From Sutterella sp. (GTDB taxonomy: Bacteria; Pseudomonadota; Gammaproteobacteria; Burkholderiales; Burkholderiaceae_F), in the NCBI GenBank assembly GCA_003488465.1, contig DNLN01000206.1, positions 1,168-8,284 on the forward strand: 7,117 nt of DNA, given 5' to 3'. The first letter of the stretch is position 1. Each line of letters opens with the position of its first letter. The translations under genes and the position numbers were made by a program. The notes beneath the pieces were generated by a model. That model had not been told where the DNA came from and made no database searches. It saw nothing but the letters and a program-made list of their open reading frames with translations. Shown here in pieces: positions 1 to 7,072 of the stretch.

Positions 1-444
1 CGGCGTCTGAAAGAGATTCTCCGAAACGATGCTCGGCTTGCCCGAGGCGCTGCTCACCGCGCTGCCAAACGGCATCACGAGGTCGTAGCCGCCATTGTCC
101 AGTGCGTCCTTGAGCGTGGCCTCCTCGATGAAGCGGAACGACACGCCTGAGAACCCGGCCTGATCCGCAGCGGCCTTCATCAGATCCACGCCGATGCCCA
201 CGGGCCTTCCCGATTTCGGATCGCTGTAAAAGATCGGGCAGCGCCCCTGCGGAATGCCGACAACCAATGTCTGGCCGCCCCCGGGCTCATCACCGGCACT
301 CACCGGCGCAGGCAGCAGGGATAAAACCGCAGCGGCAAGAACGACGGGCGCAGCCAGGCGCGCGCAGAATCGCTTCAGCCGACAGCATCTGAGGGCTACG
401 GCAGAAAAGAGTTTTTCTCCATTCTGTACGTGGTCTTTATGCAT
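1..444 (-). CDS. Periplasmic substrate-binding domain protein (SBP family 3), N-terminal part, truncated by the window edge
   Basis: I read 148 codons without a stop, from the ATG at 444-442 to the window edge. The first 50 residues look like a secretion signal with an unusually long, basic n-region (RCCRLKRFCARL at 19-30), a hydrophobic stretch (about 31-44) and a possible signal peptidase I site at VSA|GD (48-52). From about residue 58 the sequence fits the first lobe of a bacterial extracellular solute-binding protein family 3 domain: LVVGIPQGRCP (60-70), then GIGVDLMKAAADQAGF (83-98), then YDLVMPFGSA (120-129). These proteins bind amino acids or similar ligands in the periplasm for ABC importers. 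The wording of the domain, with no obvious permease gene beside it, also suits the sensor part of a membrane-bound diguanylate cyclase or histidine kinase; the missing C-terminus decides this. An AGGA lies 9 bases before the ATG and no other in-frame start occurs after the upstream stop at 505-507. The family call is solid, the exact role is not. Confidence 0.8.
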   Translation of the reverse strand, partial: MHKDHVQNGEKLFSAVALRCCRLKRFCARLAAPVVLAAAVLSLLPAPVSAGDEPGGGQTLVVGIPQGRCPIFYSDPKSGRPVGIGVDLMKAAADQAGFSGVSFRFIEEATLKDALDNGGYDLVMPFGSAVSSASGKPSIVSENLFQTP

Positions 445-469
445 TAGTTGTTTTCCTGCTGTGTTGCGT

Positions 470-485
470 CCGGCGTTTTCGCCGG
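470..485 (-). repeat. Perfect GC hairpin in the leader of the binding-protein gene
   Basis: CCGGCG (470-475) and CGCCGG (480-485) form a perfect 6-bp inverted repeat around a four-base loop, 25 bases upstream of the binding-protein start. No run of T follows on either strand, so it is not a standard intrinsic terminator. It could be an RNA leader hairpin or a protein-binding site, or be chance in GC-rich DNA. Confidence 0.4.
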
Positions 486-568
486 TGCGGAAATGGTCGC
501 CACTTTACCCGGCAATCATGCTTGCGAGACCGGGAACACTCTAATTATTGCAGAAGATTACCCGGGAG

Positions 569-586
569 CCATCCTTCTTTGGATGG
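569..586 (-). terminator. Possible weak terminator hairpin after the exporter gene
   Basis: CCATCC (569-574) and GGATGG (581-586) form a 6-bp stem with a six-base loop, starting a few bases past the TGA of the exporter gene. On the minus strand the sequence after it is CTCCCGGGTAATC, without a T-run, so if it terminates it would be inefficient or need Rho. Confidence 0.25.
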
Positions 587-590
587 AGCC

Positions 591-1211
591 TCAGTCAGCC
601 AGGATCGTGGCTGCCGCAAGAGCTGTGAAGATCACGGCCGCCGTGCGGTTCAGCCAGAACTGAACCCGGGGCGTGCGCATGCGGTCGGCTATGGAGCCCG
701 CGCCAAGGGCAATGAGCCCGAACACCAGAGCCGTCGCCGCCATGAAGGTCACGCCGAGAATCGTCATCTCGACCGCAGTCTGGGCGCTCCCCGCCCCTTT
801 CGTGACGAACTGCGGGAAGAACGCCAGAAAGAAGATCTGCACCTTGGGATTGGTGACGTTCATGATCGCACCGCGCCGCCAGAGTGCGGCATTGCTCATT
901 TTCTCGGCCGGTCTTGCCGCGTCCGAGACCGGATGGCGCCAGCTCATGAACGCAAGGTACAGCAGATAGGCCGCTCCGAGAATCCTGATTGCCCAGAAAA
1001 GCGCCGGATTGGCCGCAACGACCGCCGCAACGCCAAGGGCCGCAGCCAGCGTCTGCAGCACAAGGCCGCTGATCAGGCCAGAAACCACCAGCAGCCCGGC
1101 CTTCGCGCCGAACAGGCTCGACTGCACCAGAACAAACAGGTTGTCGGGCCCGGGCGCTACGGCAAGCACGAGGCTTGCCGCGACGAAGGCGAAGTAGACC
1201 GAAAGCGTCAT
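591..1211 (-). CDS. LysE/RhtB-family amino-acid exporter
   Basis: This 206-residue inner-membrane protein belongs to the LysE/RhtB superfamily, which exports amino acids (lysine, threonine, homoserine, cysteine and others) using the proton gradient. Length matches the family's usual 200-220 residues. Signature motifs are AVAPGPDN (17-24) in the first membrane segment, and NVTNPK (118-123) with FFPQF (131-135) in the middle of the protein. Hydrophobic segments lie at about 4-22, 38-66, 69-90, 114-133, 147-171 and 188-205, with a polar loop at about 91-112. I chose the ATG at 1211 because AGGAAAGGA sits a suitable distance before it; a longer frame reaching 1256 would add MGALSGALFAGKEPL, which is encoded by the hairpin and ribosome site upstream and has no family counterpart. 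It lies 81 bases downstream of purL with a hairpin between. The substrate cannot be told from sequence. The family call is firm. Confidence 0.93.
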   Translation of the reverse strand: MTLSVYFAFVAASLVLAVAPGPDNLFVLVQSSLFGAKAGLLVVSGLISGLVLQTLAAALGVAAVVAANPALFWAIRILGAAYLLYLAFMSWRHPVSDAARPAEKMSNAALWRRGAIMNVTNPKVQIFFLAFFPQFVTKGAGSAQTAVEMTILGVTFMAATALVFGLIALGAGSIADRMRTPRVQFWLNRTAAVIFTALAAATILAD

Positions 1212-1217
1212 AAGCGG

Positions 1218-1226
1218 TTCCTTTCC
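1218..1226 (-). promoter_or_regulatory. Ribosome binding site that fixes the exporter start
   Basis: The minus strand reads AGGAAAGGA about 6-8 bases before the ATG at 1211. It supports the 206-residue exporter and argues against the upstream in-frame ATG at 1256. Confidence 0.7.
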
Positions 1227-1229
1227 TGC

Positions 1230-1264
1230 AAACAAGGCGCCTGAGAGTGCTCCCAAGCGCCTTG
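1230..1264 (-). terminator. Strong hairpin, probable intrinsic terminator of purL
   Basis: GCGCCTTG (1257-1264) and CAAGGCGC (1233-1240) form a perfect 8-bp stem. Inside it, a further six pairs including two G-U pairs can form around a four-base loop, giving up to about 14 bp. On the minus strand the stem ends in CCTTG followed by TTT, a short U-tract. It starts 28 bases past the purL TAG, the normal place for a terminator. The U-tract is weak, so partial read-through into the exporter gene is plausible. The hairpin ends only a few bases before the exporter ribosome site. Confidence 0.55.
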
Positions 1265-1292
1265 ATTCATGTCAAGCGGATCGATCCGAAAA

Positions 1293-4200
1293 CTAGCCGA
1301 CCCAGACGCGCGCATTTTCGAACATGCGCATCCAGGGCGAGAGTTCAAGAGCGGTGCGCGGATGCCACGAGAGCTGCGTGAAGCGGTGGCTGCGCTCCGG
1401 ATGCGGCATGATGATCGTGACGCGTCCGTCCGTGGTCGTCACCGAAGTGACGCCTCCGGCCGAGCCGTTCGGATTGAGCGGATAGACCTCGGTGGGCTCG
1501 CCGTTGCTGTCGACATACCGGGCGGCAACGAGGGCCTTGGCGGCATCCTCGGGGCTGCGCCAGAGCACCCGCCCCTCGCCATGCGAGTTCACGATCGGCA
1601 TCGAGCTGCCCTCCATGCCCATGAACAGGATCGAGGGCGACTTCTCGATGCGCACCTGCACGAGGCGCGCCTCGAACTGCTCGGAGTTGTTGCGCACGAA
1701 CTGCGGCCAGTTCTGGGCGCCCGGGATGAGGTCCTTCAAGTGGCTCACCATCTGGCAGCCGTTGCACACGCCGAGCGTGAAGGTGTCGGTGCGGGCAAAG
1801 AAGTTCGCGAACATCTCGGTAAGGCGCTCGTTGTGCAGAATGGTCTTCGCCCAGCCGCCGCCCGCCCCGAGCACGTCGCCGTACGAGAAGCCTCCCGCGG
1901 CCGCAAGACCGCAGAAGTCCGCGAGGTCGGCGCGCCCGGCAAGCAGGTCGGTCATGTGCACGTCATGCACTTCGAACCCTGCGCGCAGGAACGCCGCCGC
2001 CATTTCGTTCTGGGAGTTCACGCCCTGCTCGCGCAGAACGGCCATCTTCGGGCGGGTGTCGCCGGAATGGATGTACGGGCCGCTCGGATGCTCTTCAAGA
2101 CTGAAGGTGGTCTTCATGTACAGGCCGCCGAAGTCCTTTCCGGTCTGCACCGCAAATTCGCTGTCGGCGCAGTCCGGATTGTCGCGGCCGCGGGCGATTT
2201 CGTGCGAGACCTCGCTCCAGCAGGCCATGAGAGCGGTGCGCGGCTCGTTGATGTAGCAGTTGTCTCCGGCCCACACTTCAAGCCGGTCCTCGCCGTTGAG
2301 CGTACCGATCTCAACGAAGCACTTGTCGAATCCATAGGCCGAGACTGCGCTCAGCACATCGTCCTTGCGGTCGGCGGGAACCTGGATGACTGCGCCCAGC
2401 TCCTCGGTGAAGAACGCGGCCATCGCGGCCTGGGCGTCCTTGGCGCCCTCGATGAGGCCGTCAAGGCGAACCGTCACGCCCTTGTGGCTGGCGAACATCA
2501 TCTCGGCGAGGGTTGCCGCCAGGCCGCCGTCGCTGCGGTCGTGATAGGCCATCACGCAGCCGGCAAGCGTGAGCTTGCGAAGGAGCTTGACGAACCTGCG
2601 CACGAGCACAGCGTCATTGATGTCGGGCGCCTCGTCGCCAAAGCTCTGCGCGACCTGGGCAAGGATCGAGCCGCCCAGGCGGTTCTCCCTCATGCCGAGA
2701 TCAAAGGCAAAGAGCAGGCTCGGACGGTCGTCGCGCAGCTGCGGCGTGAGCGTAAGACGAACGTCGTGCACGGGCGCGGCCGCCGAAGCGATGAGCGAAA
2801 CGGGGCTCACGACGGACTTCTTCTGCCCGCCCTCCTGCCAGGTGGTGCGCATCGAGCAGGAGTCCTTGCCCACGGGGATCGAGACTCCGAGATCCTGGCA
2901 GAACTCGCTCGCGGCCTTCACGGCCCGGTAGAGCTTGCTGTCCTCGCCCTCGGTGCCGCAAGCGGCCATCCAGTTGGCCGAGAACTTGACGAACTCCGGA
3001 TCAATGTCGGCGGCCGCGATATTGGTCATCGCCTCGCCGATCGCCATGCGCACGGCGGCAGCCGGATTCAGGACGGCAAGCGGCGTTCTCTCGCCGATCG
3101 CCATCGCCTCGCCCTGGAAGCCGCGGAAATTGAGGTTCGTCACGGCGCAGTCGGCAACCGGCACCTGCCAGGGACCGACCATCTGATCGCGGCACACGAG
3201 ACCGCCGACCGAGCGGTCGCCGATCGTGATGAGGAAGGACTTGTTGCCCACCGTCGGGTGGCGCAGCACCTTCCTGAGCGCTTCGCTCATCGTCATGCGG
3301 CCGGCGGTGAAGGGCTCGTACTTCACGCGCACGCTCTTCACGTCGCGGTGCATGCGGGGCGGCTTGCCAAGGAGCACCTCCATCGGCATGTCGACCGCAG
3401 TCTGCTCGCCCTTGCGCCCTTCCACGACGAGTTCCCCGTCGGTGCTGATGAAGCCGAGAACGGCATACGGGCAGCGCTCGCGCTTGCAGAACTCGTCAAA
3501 GAGTTCGAGCGACGAGGGCGCGATGGCGATCGAATAGCGCTCCTGGGACTCGTTGCACCAGACCTCGAGCGGGCTCATGCCCTTCTCCTCCACGGGCACC
3601 TTCTCGAGCGAGAGCTTGGCGCCGTGTCCGGAGATGTCCGCGAGCTCGGGCATGGCGTTCGAGAGACCGCCCGCGCCGATATCGTGAATGGCAAGAATCG
3701 GGTTTTCGTGTCCGCACTCCCAGCAGCGGTCGATGACCTCCTGGGCGCGGCGCTGCATTTCGGGATTGCCGCGCTGCACGGAGTCAAAGTCAAGGCTCTC
3801 GGCGTTCGAGCCGGTCGTCATCGAGGACGCGGCGCCGCCGCCAAGACCGATGCGCATGCCAGGTCCCCCGAGCACGATCATGAGCGTTCCGGGAGGCAGC
3901 GTCGACTTGATGGTCTGATCCTCGCGGATGTTGCCGATGCCGCCCGCGAGCATGATGGGCTTGTGGTAGCCGTAGCGCGTTGCGCCGATGCGCGCTTCGA
4001 ACGCGCGGAAGTAGCCGAGAATGTTCGGCCGGCCGAATTCGTTGTTGAACGCCGCCGCGCCGATCGGACCCTCGGTCATGATCTGACGGGGCGTAGCAAT
4101 GCGCCCGGGCGCGCCGTAAGGTGCCGCCGGCTCTGCATCCGGATCGTTCGCATCGCGGTCGTTCTCCCAGTCCTGCTCATGGCCGGCAAGGTGCAGCGCC

Positions 4201-5249
4201 GAAACGGAGAAGCCGCACAGGCCCGCCTTCGGACGGGCTCCGCGGCCCGTCGCACCCTCGTCGCGGATCTCGCCGCCCGAGCCCGTTGCGGCTCCGGGGA
4301 ACGGGCTGATCGCCGTCGGGTGGTTGTGGGTCTCGACCTTGAACACCGTGTGGCAGGGCTCGAGCCGCTCTTCATAGACTCTGCCGAACTTATCCTGGGC
4401 GCTCGGGCGAGGATACATGCGCGTCACGGTCGGGCCTTCGAAGACGGCCGCATTGTCCGAATAGGCGACGATCGTTCCCTGAGGCGCCTTCTTGTGCGTC
4501 TCGCGGATCATGCCGAAGAGGGTCTTTTCCTGCTTGACGCCGTCGATTGTGAACTGGGCGTTGAAGATCTTGTGGCGGCAGTGTTCGGAATTGGCCTGGG
4601 CGAACATCATGAGCTCGACGTCCGTCGGGTTTCTGCCCTGGCGGCTGAAGGCGTCCACGAGATAGTCGATCTCGTCGTCCGAAAGCGCAAGTCCCATCTC
4701 GACATTGGCCCTGGCAAGCGCCGAGCGGCCGCCCTTGACGATGTCCACGACGGCCATCGGCTTGCCGGGAATGTCGGCAAAGAGCGTTTCGGGGGCGGCA
4801 TCGGCTCCGAGCACGGTCTCGGTCATGCGGTCGTGCATGCAGGCCGAGAGTGCCTGAACCTCATCGGCGCCAAGCGTCTGCGTCTCGCAGAACTCGATGT
4901 TGTAGAGAATTCCGCGCTCGACGCGCAGCACGGCGCTCACGCCGCAGTTCTTGACGATGTCGGTCGCCTTGGATGCCCAGGGGCTGATCGTGCCGAGGCG
5001 CGGCACGACCATGAGCTGAAGATCGCCCCTTGCGTCGGGCGCTTCAAAACCGTAGTCGAGCAGCGCGCGAAGGCGCGCGTTGTCCTTCTCGCCAAGCGCT
5101 TTTCTGGCAAGCACGAAGTGCACGAAGCGGCCGGAAACGGCGCTCACTGCTGAATTGACTGCCTGAAGCTGCGCAAGAAGACGGTCTGCACGGAATTTGG
5201 AGAGTGCGCTCGAACCGGCGAGCTTGAACATCACGGGATCCTGAGACAT
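1293..5249 (-). CDS. purL: Phosphoribosylformylglycinamidine (FGAM) synthase, large single-chain form
   Basis: This cytoplasmic enzyme converts formylglycinamide ribonucleotide, glutamine and ATP to FGAM, glutamate, ADP and phosphate, the fourth step of de novo purine synthesis. At 1,318 residues it matches the fused form of about 1,295 residues in E. coli. In order: a PurS-like N-terminal domain (about 1-150); the duplicated synthase core, with VETHNHPTA (305-313), GMRIGLGGG (around 465), [10 protein letters not shown] (522-531), VGKDSCSM (around 795) and HDRSDGGL (903-910); and a class I glutaminase domain from about 1067. The glutaminase triad is visible: Cys1162 in GVCNGCQM, and His1283 and Glu1285 in PHPERSHR. 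No frameshift or missing catalytic residue is seen. The start is uncertain: the ATG at 5249 has only a weak GAG before it, whereas the in-frame ATG at 5231 (residue 7) has AGGA seven bases upstream and aligns with the E. coli N-terminus ([13 protein letters not shown] against ILRGSPALSAFR). I give the longer form. It stands alone rather than in a pur cluster. Confidence 0.98.
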   Translation of the reverse strand: MSQDPVMFKLAGSSALSKFRADRLLAQLQAVNSAVSAVSGRFVHFVLARKALGEKDNARLRALLDYGFEAPDARGDLQLMVVPRLGTISPWASKATDIVKNCGVSAVLRVERGILYNIEFCETQTLGADEVQALSACMHDRMTETVLGADAAPETLFADIPGKPMAVVDIVKGGRSALARANVEMGLALSDDEIDYLVDAFSRQGRNPTDVELMMFAQANSEHCRHKIFNAQFTIDGVKQEKTLFGMIRETHKKAPQGTIVAYSDNAAVFEGPTVTRMYPRPSAQDKFGRVYEERLEPCHTVFKVETHNHPTAISPFPGAATGSGGEIRDEGATGRGARPKAGLCGFSVSALHLAGHEQDWENDRDANDPDAEPAAPYGAPGRIATPRQIMTEGPIGAAAFNNEFGRPNILGYFRAFEARIGATRYGYHKPIMLAGGIGNIREDQTIKSTLPPGTLMIVLGGPGMRIGLGGGAASSMTTGSNAESLDFDSVQRGNPEMQRRAQEVIDRCWECGHENPILAIHDIGAGGLSNAMPELADISGHGAKLSLEKVPVEEKGMSPLEVWCNESQERYSIAIAPSSLELFDEFCKRERCPYAVLGFISTDGELVVEGRKGEQTAVDMPMEVLLGKPPRMHRDVKSVRVKYEPFTAGRMTMSEALRKVLRHPTVGNKSFLITIGDRSVGGLVCRDQMVGPWQVPVADCAVTNLNFRGFQGEAMAIGERTPLAVLNPAAAVRMAIGEAMTNIAAADIDPEFVKFSANWMAACGTEGEDSKLYRAVKAASEFCQDLGVSIPVGKDSCSMRTTWQEGGQKKSVVSPVSLIASAAAPVHDVRLTLTPQLRDDRPSLLFAFDLGMRENRLGGSILAQVAQSFGDEAPDINDAVLVRRFVKLLRKLTLAGCVMAYHDRSDGGLAATLAEMMFASHKGVTVRLDGLIEGAKDAQAAMAAFFTEELGAVIQVPADRKDDVLSAVSAYGFDKCFVEIGTLNGEDRLEVWAGDNCYINEPRTALMACWSEVSHEIARGRDNPDCADSEFAVQTGKDFGGLYMKTTFSLEEHPSGPYIHSGDTRPKMAVLREQGVNSQNEMAAAFLRAGFEVHDVHMTDLLAGRADLADFCGLAAAGGFSYGDVLGAGGGWAKTILHNERLTEMFANFFARTDTFTLGVCNGCQMVSHLKDLIPGAQNWPQFVRNNSEQFEARLVQVRIEKSPSILFMGMEGSSMPIVNSHGEGRVLWRSPEDAAKALVAARYVDSNGEPTEVYPLNPNGSAGGVTSVTTTDGRVTIIMPHPERSHRFTQLSWHPRTALELSPWMRMFENARVWVG
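5235..5241 (-). promoter_or_regulatory. Alternative ribosome binding site inside the purL 5' end
   Basis: CAGGAT on the minus strand lies seven bases before the in-frame ATG at 5231. It is a better Shine-Dalgarno match than anything before the ATG at 5249, and would give a 1,312-residue PurL. Confidence 0.45.
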
Positions 5250-5285
5250 GCGTGTGATCTCATAAAAAGAAGTCGAAATAAAGGC

Positions 5286-5308
5286 AAAAGCCCCTTGTGG
5301 AGGCTCTT
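5286..5308 (-). promoter_or_regulatory. Terminator-like hairpin in the purL leader, possible attenuator
   Basis: On the minus strand AAGAGCCTC (5308-5300) pairs with GGGGCTTTT (5294-5286) around the loop CACAA, a 9-bp stem with two G-U pairs. T-rich sequence follows (GCCTTTATTTCG). It lies between the purL -10 and the purL start, so it would be in the nascent leader. It could be an attenuator or only a stabilising hairpin; no antiterminator partner is obvious. Confidence 0.4.
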
Positions 5309-5321
5309 GACGAATTCAAAA

Positions 5322-5327
5322 ATTATA
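5322..5327 (-). promoter_or_regulatory. Probable purL promoter, -10 element
   Basis: TATAAT on the minus strand is a perfect sigma-70 -10 hexamer in otherwise GC-rich DNA, 72 bases upstream of the purL ATG, giving an expected leader of about 65 bases. The -35 at the normal distance is poor (GCGCTT at 17 bases), so an activator or weak basal expression is possible. No match to the E. coli PurR operator (ACGCAAACGTTTNCGT-like) is seen. Confidence 0.6.
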
Positions 5328-5330
5328 CGG

Positions 5331-5363
5331 GGGGCAAGTGCAAAAAGCGCCGCCCCGTGCCCC
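5331..5363. repeat. Inverted repeat spanning the purL -35 region
   Basis: GGGGCA (5331-5336) and TGCCCC (5358-5363) are perfect inverted arms separated by 21 bases. The pair covers the region just upstream of the purL -10, where the -35 should be, so it could be an operator. Arm length is short and chance is possible. Confidence 0.35.
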
Positions 5364-5406
5364 TGTTGGCGGTTGGGAGAAACCGACCTAGGCATCCTAC
5401 CTAGCG

Positions 5407-5445
5407 GCGGTTCCGCGCATTGCGTTTCGCCTTTGCCGCGACCGC
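5407..5445. repeat. Imperfect long stem-loop in the purL-nnr gap
   Basis: GCGGT (5407-5411) pairs with ACCGC (5441-5445), then after two unpaired bases CGCG (5414-5417) pairs with CGCG (5437-5440), leaving an inner segment that can form GCG-TTT-CGC. It can fold on either strand. No matching known RNA family is recognised. Confidence 0.35.
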
Positions 5446-5446
5446 A

Positions 5447-5467
5447 GAAAAGGCTCCGCGGAGCCCT
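5447..5467 (-). terminator. Terminator-like hairpin on the minus strand in the purL-nnr gap
   Basis: GGCTCCGCGGAGCC (5452-5465) is a perfect 14-base palindrome. On the minus strand it is followed directly by TTTTCTG, the look of an intrinsic terminator, with a 5-bp core stem, loop CGCG and one or two extra outer pairs. It lies upstream of the proposed purL promoter, so it would stop minus-strand transcripts coming from the nnr side before they reach purL. Confidence 0.35.
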
Positions 5468-5512
5468 GGCCGATCTCTATGGAACGACTCTGCATTTGCT
5501 GCCCCACGCGGC

Positions 5513-5518
5513 TAAAAT
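5513..5518 (+). promoter_or_regulatory. Candidate nnr promoter, -10 element
   Basis: TAAAAT lies 78 bases before the nnr ATG and differs from the consensus at one position. The hexamer at the -35 distance is poor. Other weak combinations nearer the gene are possible, so this is only a candidate. Confidence 0.3.
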
Positions 5519-5556
5519 GTTCAGATTGCGCCGAGCAATTTGGCATAGGCTGAACA
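5518..5556. repeat. Nested inverted repeat upstream of nnr
   Basis: TGTTCAG (5518-5524) and CTGAACA (5550-5556) are perfect 7-bp arms. Immediately inside the left arm, ATTGC (5525-5529) and GCAAT (5535-5539) form a second inverted repeat around GCCGA. The set sits between the candidate nnr -10 and the nnr ribosome site, so it may be an operator for a dimeric regulator or a leader structure. Confidence 0.4.
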
Positions 5557-5581
5557 AACTAATTTCATGAGAACAATCTCG

Positions 5582-5586
5582 AGGAG
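5582..5586 (+). promoter_or_regulatory. nnr ribosome binding site
   Basis: AGGAG sits ten bases before the ATG at 5597 and supports that start. Confidence 0.75.
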
Positions 5587-5596
5587 CTAACCGACC

Positions 5597-7072
5597 ATGA
5601 GTCAGCAGATTTTGAGTCCTGAGGAACTGATGCAGCTTGAAGAGCGCTGCGCGAACAAGCTTGGCGAAGGCGAGCTGATGCGCCGTGCAGGCGCCGCAGT
5701 GGCCGCAACCGTGAGAACGCTTGCCGAACCCGGTTCCCATGTCGTCATCATCTGCGGTCCTGGCAACAACGGCGGCGACGGCTTTGCCTGCGCCCTCTCG
5801 CTCAAGTCGATGGGCTTTCGCGTGACCTGCGCCCTCATCGGCGTCAAGGAGCCAAAGACCGACGAAGCCCGCGCCATGTTCAACGCCTGGGTGGCCGCCG
5901 GCGGCGCCCTGGTCGAGGACCCCTACAGCGCCGACAAGGCCGACGTGGTCGTCGACGCACTGTTCGGCACGGGACTCAAGAAGGCCCTGAGCGGCGACTA
6001 TCTGGATGCGGCAATGTGGTTCAACGAGCGCCAGGCCGCGCATGTCTCGATCGACATTCCTTCCGGACTTGACGCCCAGACCGGCAACTGGGTGGGCGGC
6101 ATGAAGGGCTGCATCGCCGACATCACGGTCGCAATGCTCTGCCCCAAGGCGGGCTGCTACATGAATGACGGCGCCGACGCGAGCGGACGCATCCTGCTCG
6201 AGGAGCTCGATGTCTCCGTACCCCTGTCGACCCTGGACGTCATCGACACCGACGATTTCCGTCACGTTCTGGAGCCGCGCGCCCGCAACTCGCACAAGGG
6301 CACGTACGGACACGTCGCCGTCGTGGGCGGCGAGAAGGGTTTTGTGGGTGCCGCCCTGCTTGCCGGCCGCGCCGCGCTCAAGCTCGGCGCAGGCCGCGTC
6401 ACCGTTGAGCTGCTTGCCGAGAACGCCCCTGCCGTTGATCCGGTGTGCCCCGAACTCATGCTCGCGGCCGAGCCGATCGACCTCACCAAGACCGACTGCA
6501 ACGTCGTCGGCTGCGGCATCGGCTTTTCCGAACGGGCCAAGGAGCGCGTCCTAGCTGCAATCGCCGCACCCGTGCCGCTCGTTCTCGATGCGGACGCCCT
6601 GCGCATGATCGCCCAGGACCAGAAGATGATTGAAGCGATGGTCGTGCGCCAGGCGCACACGGTGATCACGCCGCACCCGGGCGAAGCGGCCGAGATCCTC
6701 GACACGAACGTGAAGGCCGTCAATGCCGATCGCGTGCAGGCCGCGCGCGAACTTTCCATTCTCACCGGCGCGATTTCCATCCTGAAGGGCTGCGGTACCG
6801 TGATCGCTCTGCGCAGCTCGCGCACCTGGATCAATCCGACCGGCAACGCCTCGCTTGCGACCGCGGGTTCGGGCGACGTGCTCTCCGGCATGCTGGGCGC
6901 GATGTTCGCGCAGCAGTACGACCTCGTGTCCGCGGTGCTGAGCGCCGTGTGGCTGCACGGGCGCGCTGCCGAGGACTGCTACGCCGGCATGACCGCAAGC
7001 GACATCGCTCCGGCCGCGGCGGACATTCTCGACGCCCTGCGCGGCGGTGATGTCGAAGACGTCGACGACTAG
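5597..7072 (+). CDS. nnr: Bifunctional NAD(P)HX epimerase / ADP-dependent NAD(P)HX dehydratase
   Basis: This cytoplasmic repair enzyme acts on NADHX and NADPHX, hydrated and inactive forms of NADH and NADPH. The N-terminal YjeF-N domain (about 1-215) interconverts the R and S epimers; the C-terminal YjeF-C domain (about 225-485), of the ribokinase-like fold, dehydrates the S form using ADP (ATP in eukaryotes). Epimerase motifs: GPGNNGGDGF (54-63), DALFGTG (120-126) and SIDIPSGLD (151-159). Dehydratase motifs: NSHKGTYGH (231-239), LDADAL (330-335), TPHPGE (358-363), KGCGTV (near 395-401) and NPTGN...GSGDVL (413-429), with Asp427 as the likely catalytic base. At 491 residues it is typical of the fused bacterial form (E. 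coli 515). The ATG at 5597 has a good ribosome site. The acidic tail (GDVEDVDD) is not conserved in the family as far as I know. A strong ribosome site 28 bases downstream suggests co-transcription with the next gene. Older databases call it YjeF, or 'carbohydrate kinase' for the C-terminal domain. Confidence 0.97.
   Translation: MSQQILSPEELMQLEERCANKLGEGELMRRAGAAVAATVRTLAEPGSHVVIICGPGNNGGDGFACALSLKSMGFRVTCALIGVKEPKTDEARAMFNAWVAAGGALVEDPYSADKADVVVDALFGTGLKKALSGDYLDAAMWFNERQAAHVSIDIPSGLDAQTGNWVGGMKGCIADITVAMLCPKAGCYMNDGADASGRILLEELDVSVPLSTLDVIDTDDFRHVLEPRARNSHKGTYGHVAVVGGEKGFVGAALLAGRAALKLGAGRVTVELLAENAPAVDPVCPELMLAAEPIDLTKTDCNVVGCGIGFSERAKERVLAAIAAPVPLVLDADALRMIAQDQKMIEAMVVRQAHTVITPHPGEAAEILDTNVKAVNADRVQAARELSILTGAISILKGCGTVIALRSSRTWINPTGNASLATAGSGDVLSGMLGAMFAQQYDLVSAVLSAVWLHGRAAEDCYAGMTASDIAPAAADILDALRGGDVEDVDD

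Larger units (their letters stand above)
445..590. other. Intergenic gap between the exporter gene and the binding-protein gene
   Basis: These 146 bases contain no convincing gene. On the minus strand they form the leader of the binding-protein gene. Visible elements are a weak hairpin just after the exporter stop (569-586), an 8-base direct repeat TTACCCGG (505-512 and 558-565), and a perfect 6-bp hairpin at 470-485. A promoter for the binding-protein gene probably lies here, with AATAAT near 542-547 (minus) as a possible -10, but I see no good -35. Confidence 0.4.
5250..5596. other. Divergent intergenic region between purL and nnr
   Basis: These 347 bases separate two divergently transcribed genes. 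From the purL side they hold: a purL leader of about 65 bases with a terminator-like hairpin (5286-5308); a consensus -10 on the minus strand (5322-5327); a run of inverted repeats (5331-5363, 5365-5380, 5390-5406, 5407-5445, 5452-5465); a candidate -10 for nnr (5513-5518); an inverted repeat before nnr (5518-5556); and the nnr ribosome site. An open frame of 91 codons (5295-5570, plus) has no good ribosome site and no recognisable domain and is not called. I recognise no known riboswitch or ncRNA family in it. Confidence 0.6.

Noticed and set aside
522..1244. A 240-codon plus-strand frame opposite the exporter gene
   Set aside because: The translation is charged and low in hydrophobic residues with no family resemblance, while the minus strand gives a complete LysE/RhtB protein.
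1269..5153. A 1,294-codon open frame on the plus strand, opposite almost all of purL
   Set aside because: Its codons lie exactly opposite purL codons, so its only stops would be opposite TTA, CTA and TCA, which are rare in GC-rich genes. It ends at 5151-5153, opposite a TCA serine codon of purL. It has no good ribosome site and its His/Arg/Ala-rich translation shows no domain. PurL on the other strand is certain.
5340..5352. GTGCAAAAAGCGC as a possible PurR operator near the purL promoter
   Set aside because: It lacks the central CG and the arms of the E. coli PurR consensus; only a partial dyad is present.
5331..5500. Possible tRNA, SRP RNA, RNase P RNA or known riboswitch in the structured gap
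   Set aside because: I looked for the tRNA T-loop, the conserved SRP loop, the RNase P core and the cobalamin, TPP and glycine boxes by eye and found none; the stems present do not form a recognised family.
5295..5570. A 91-codon plus-strand frame in the purL-nnr gap
   Set aside because: No Shine-Dalgarno before the ATG at 5295, no domain, and it runs through the purL promoter and several inverted repeats.
5477..6313. A 278-codon minus-strand open frame over the 5' part of nnr
   Set aside because: It is antisense to clear epimerase coding sequence, has no recognisable domain, and is explained by codon bias.
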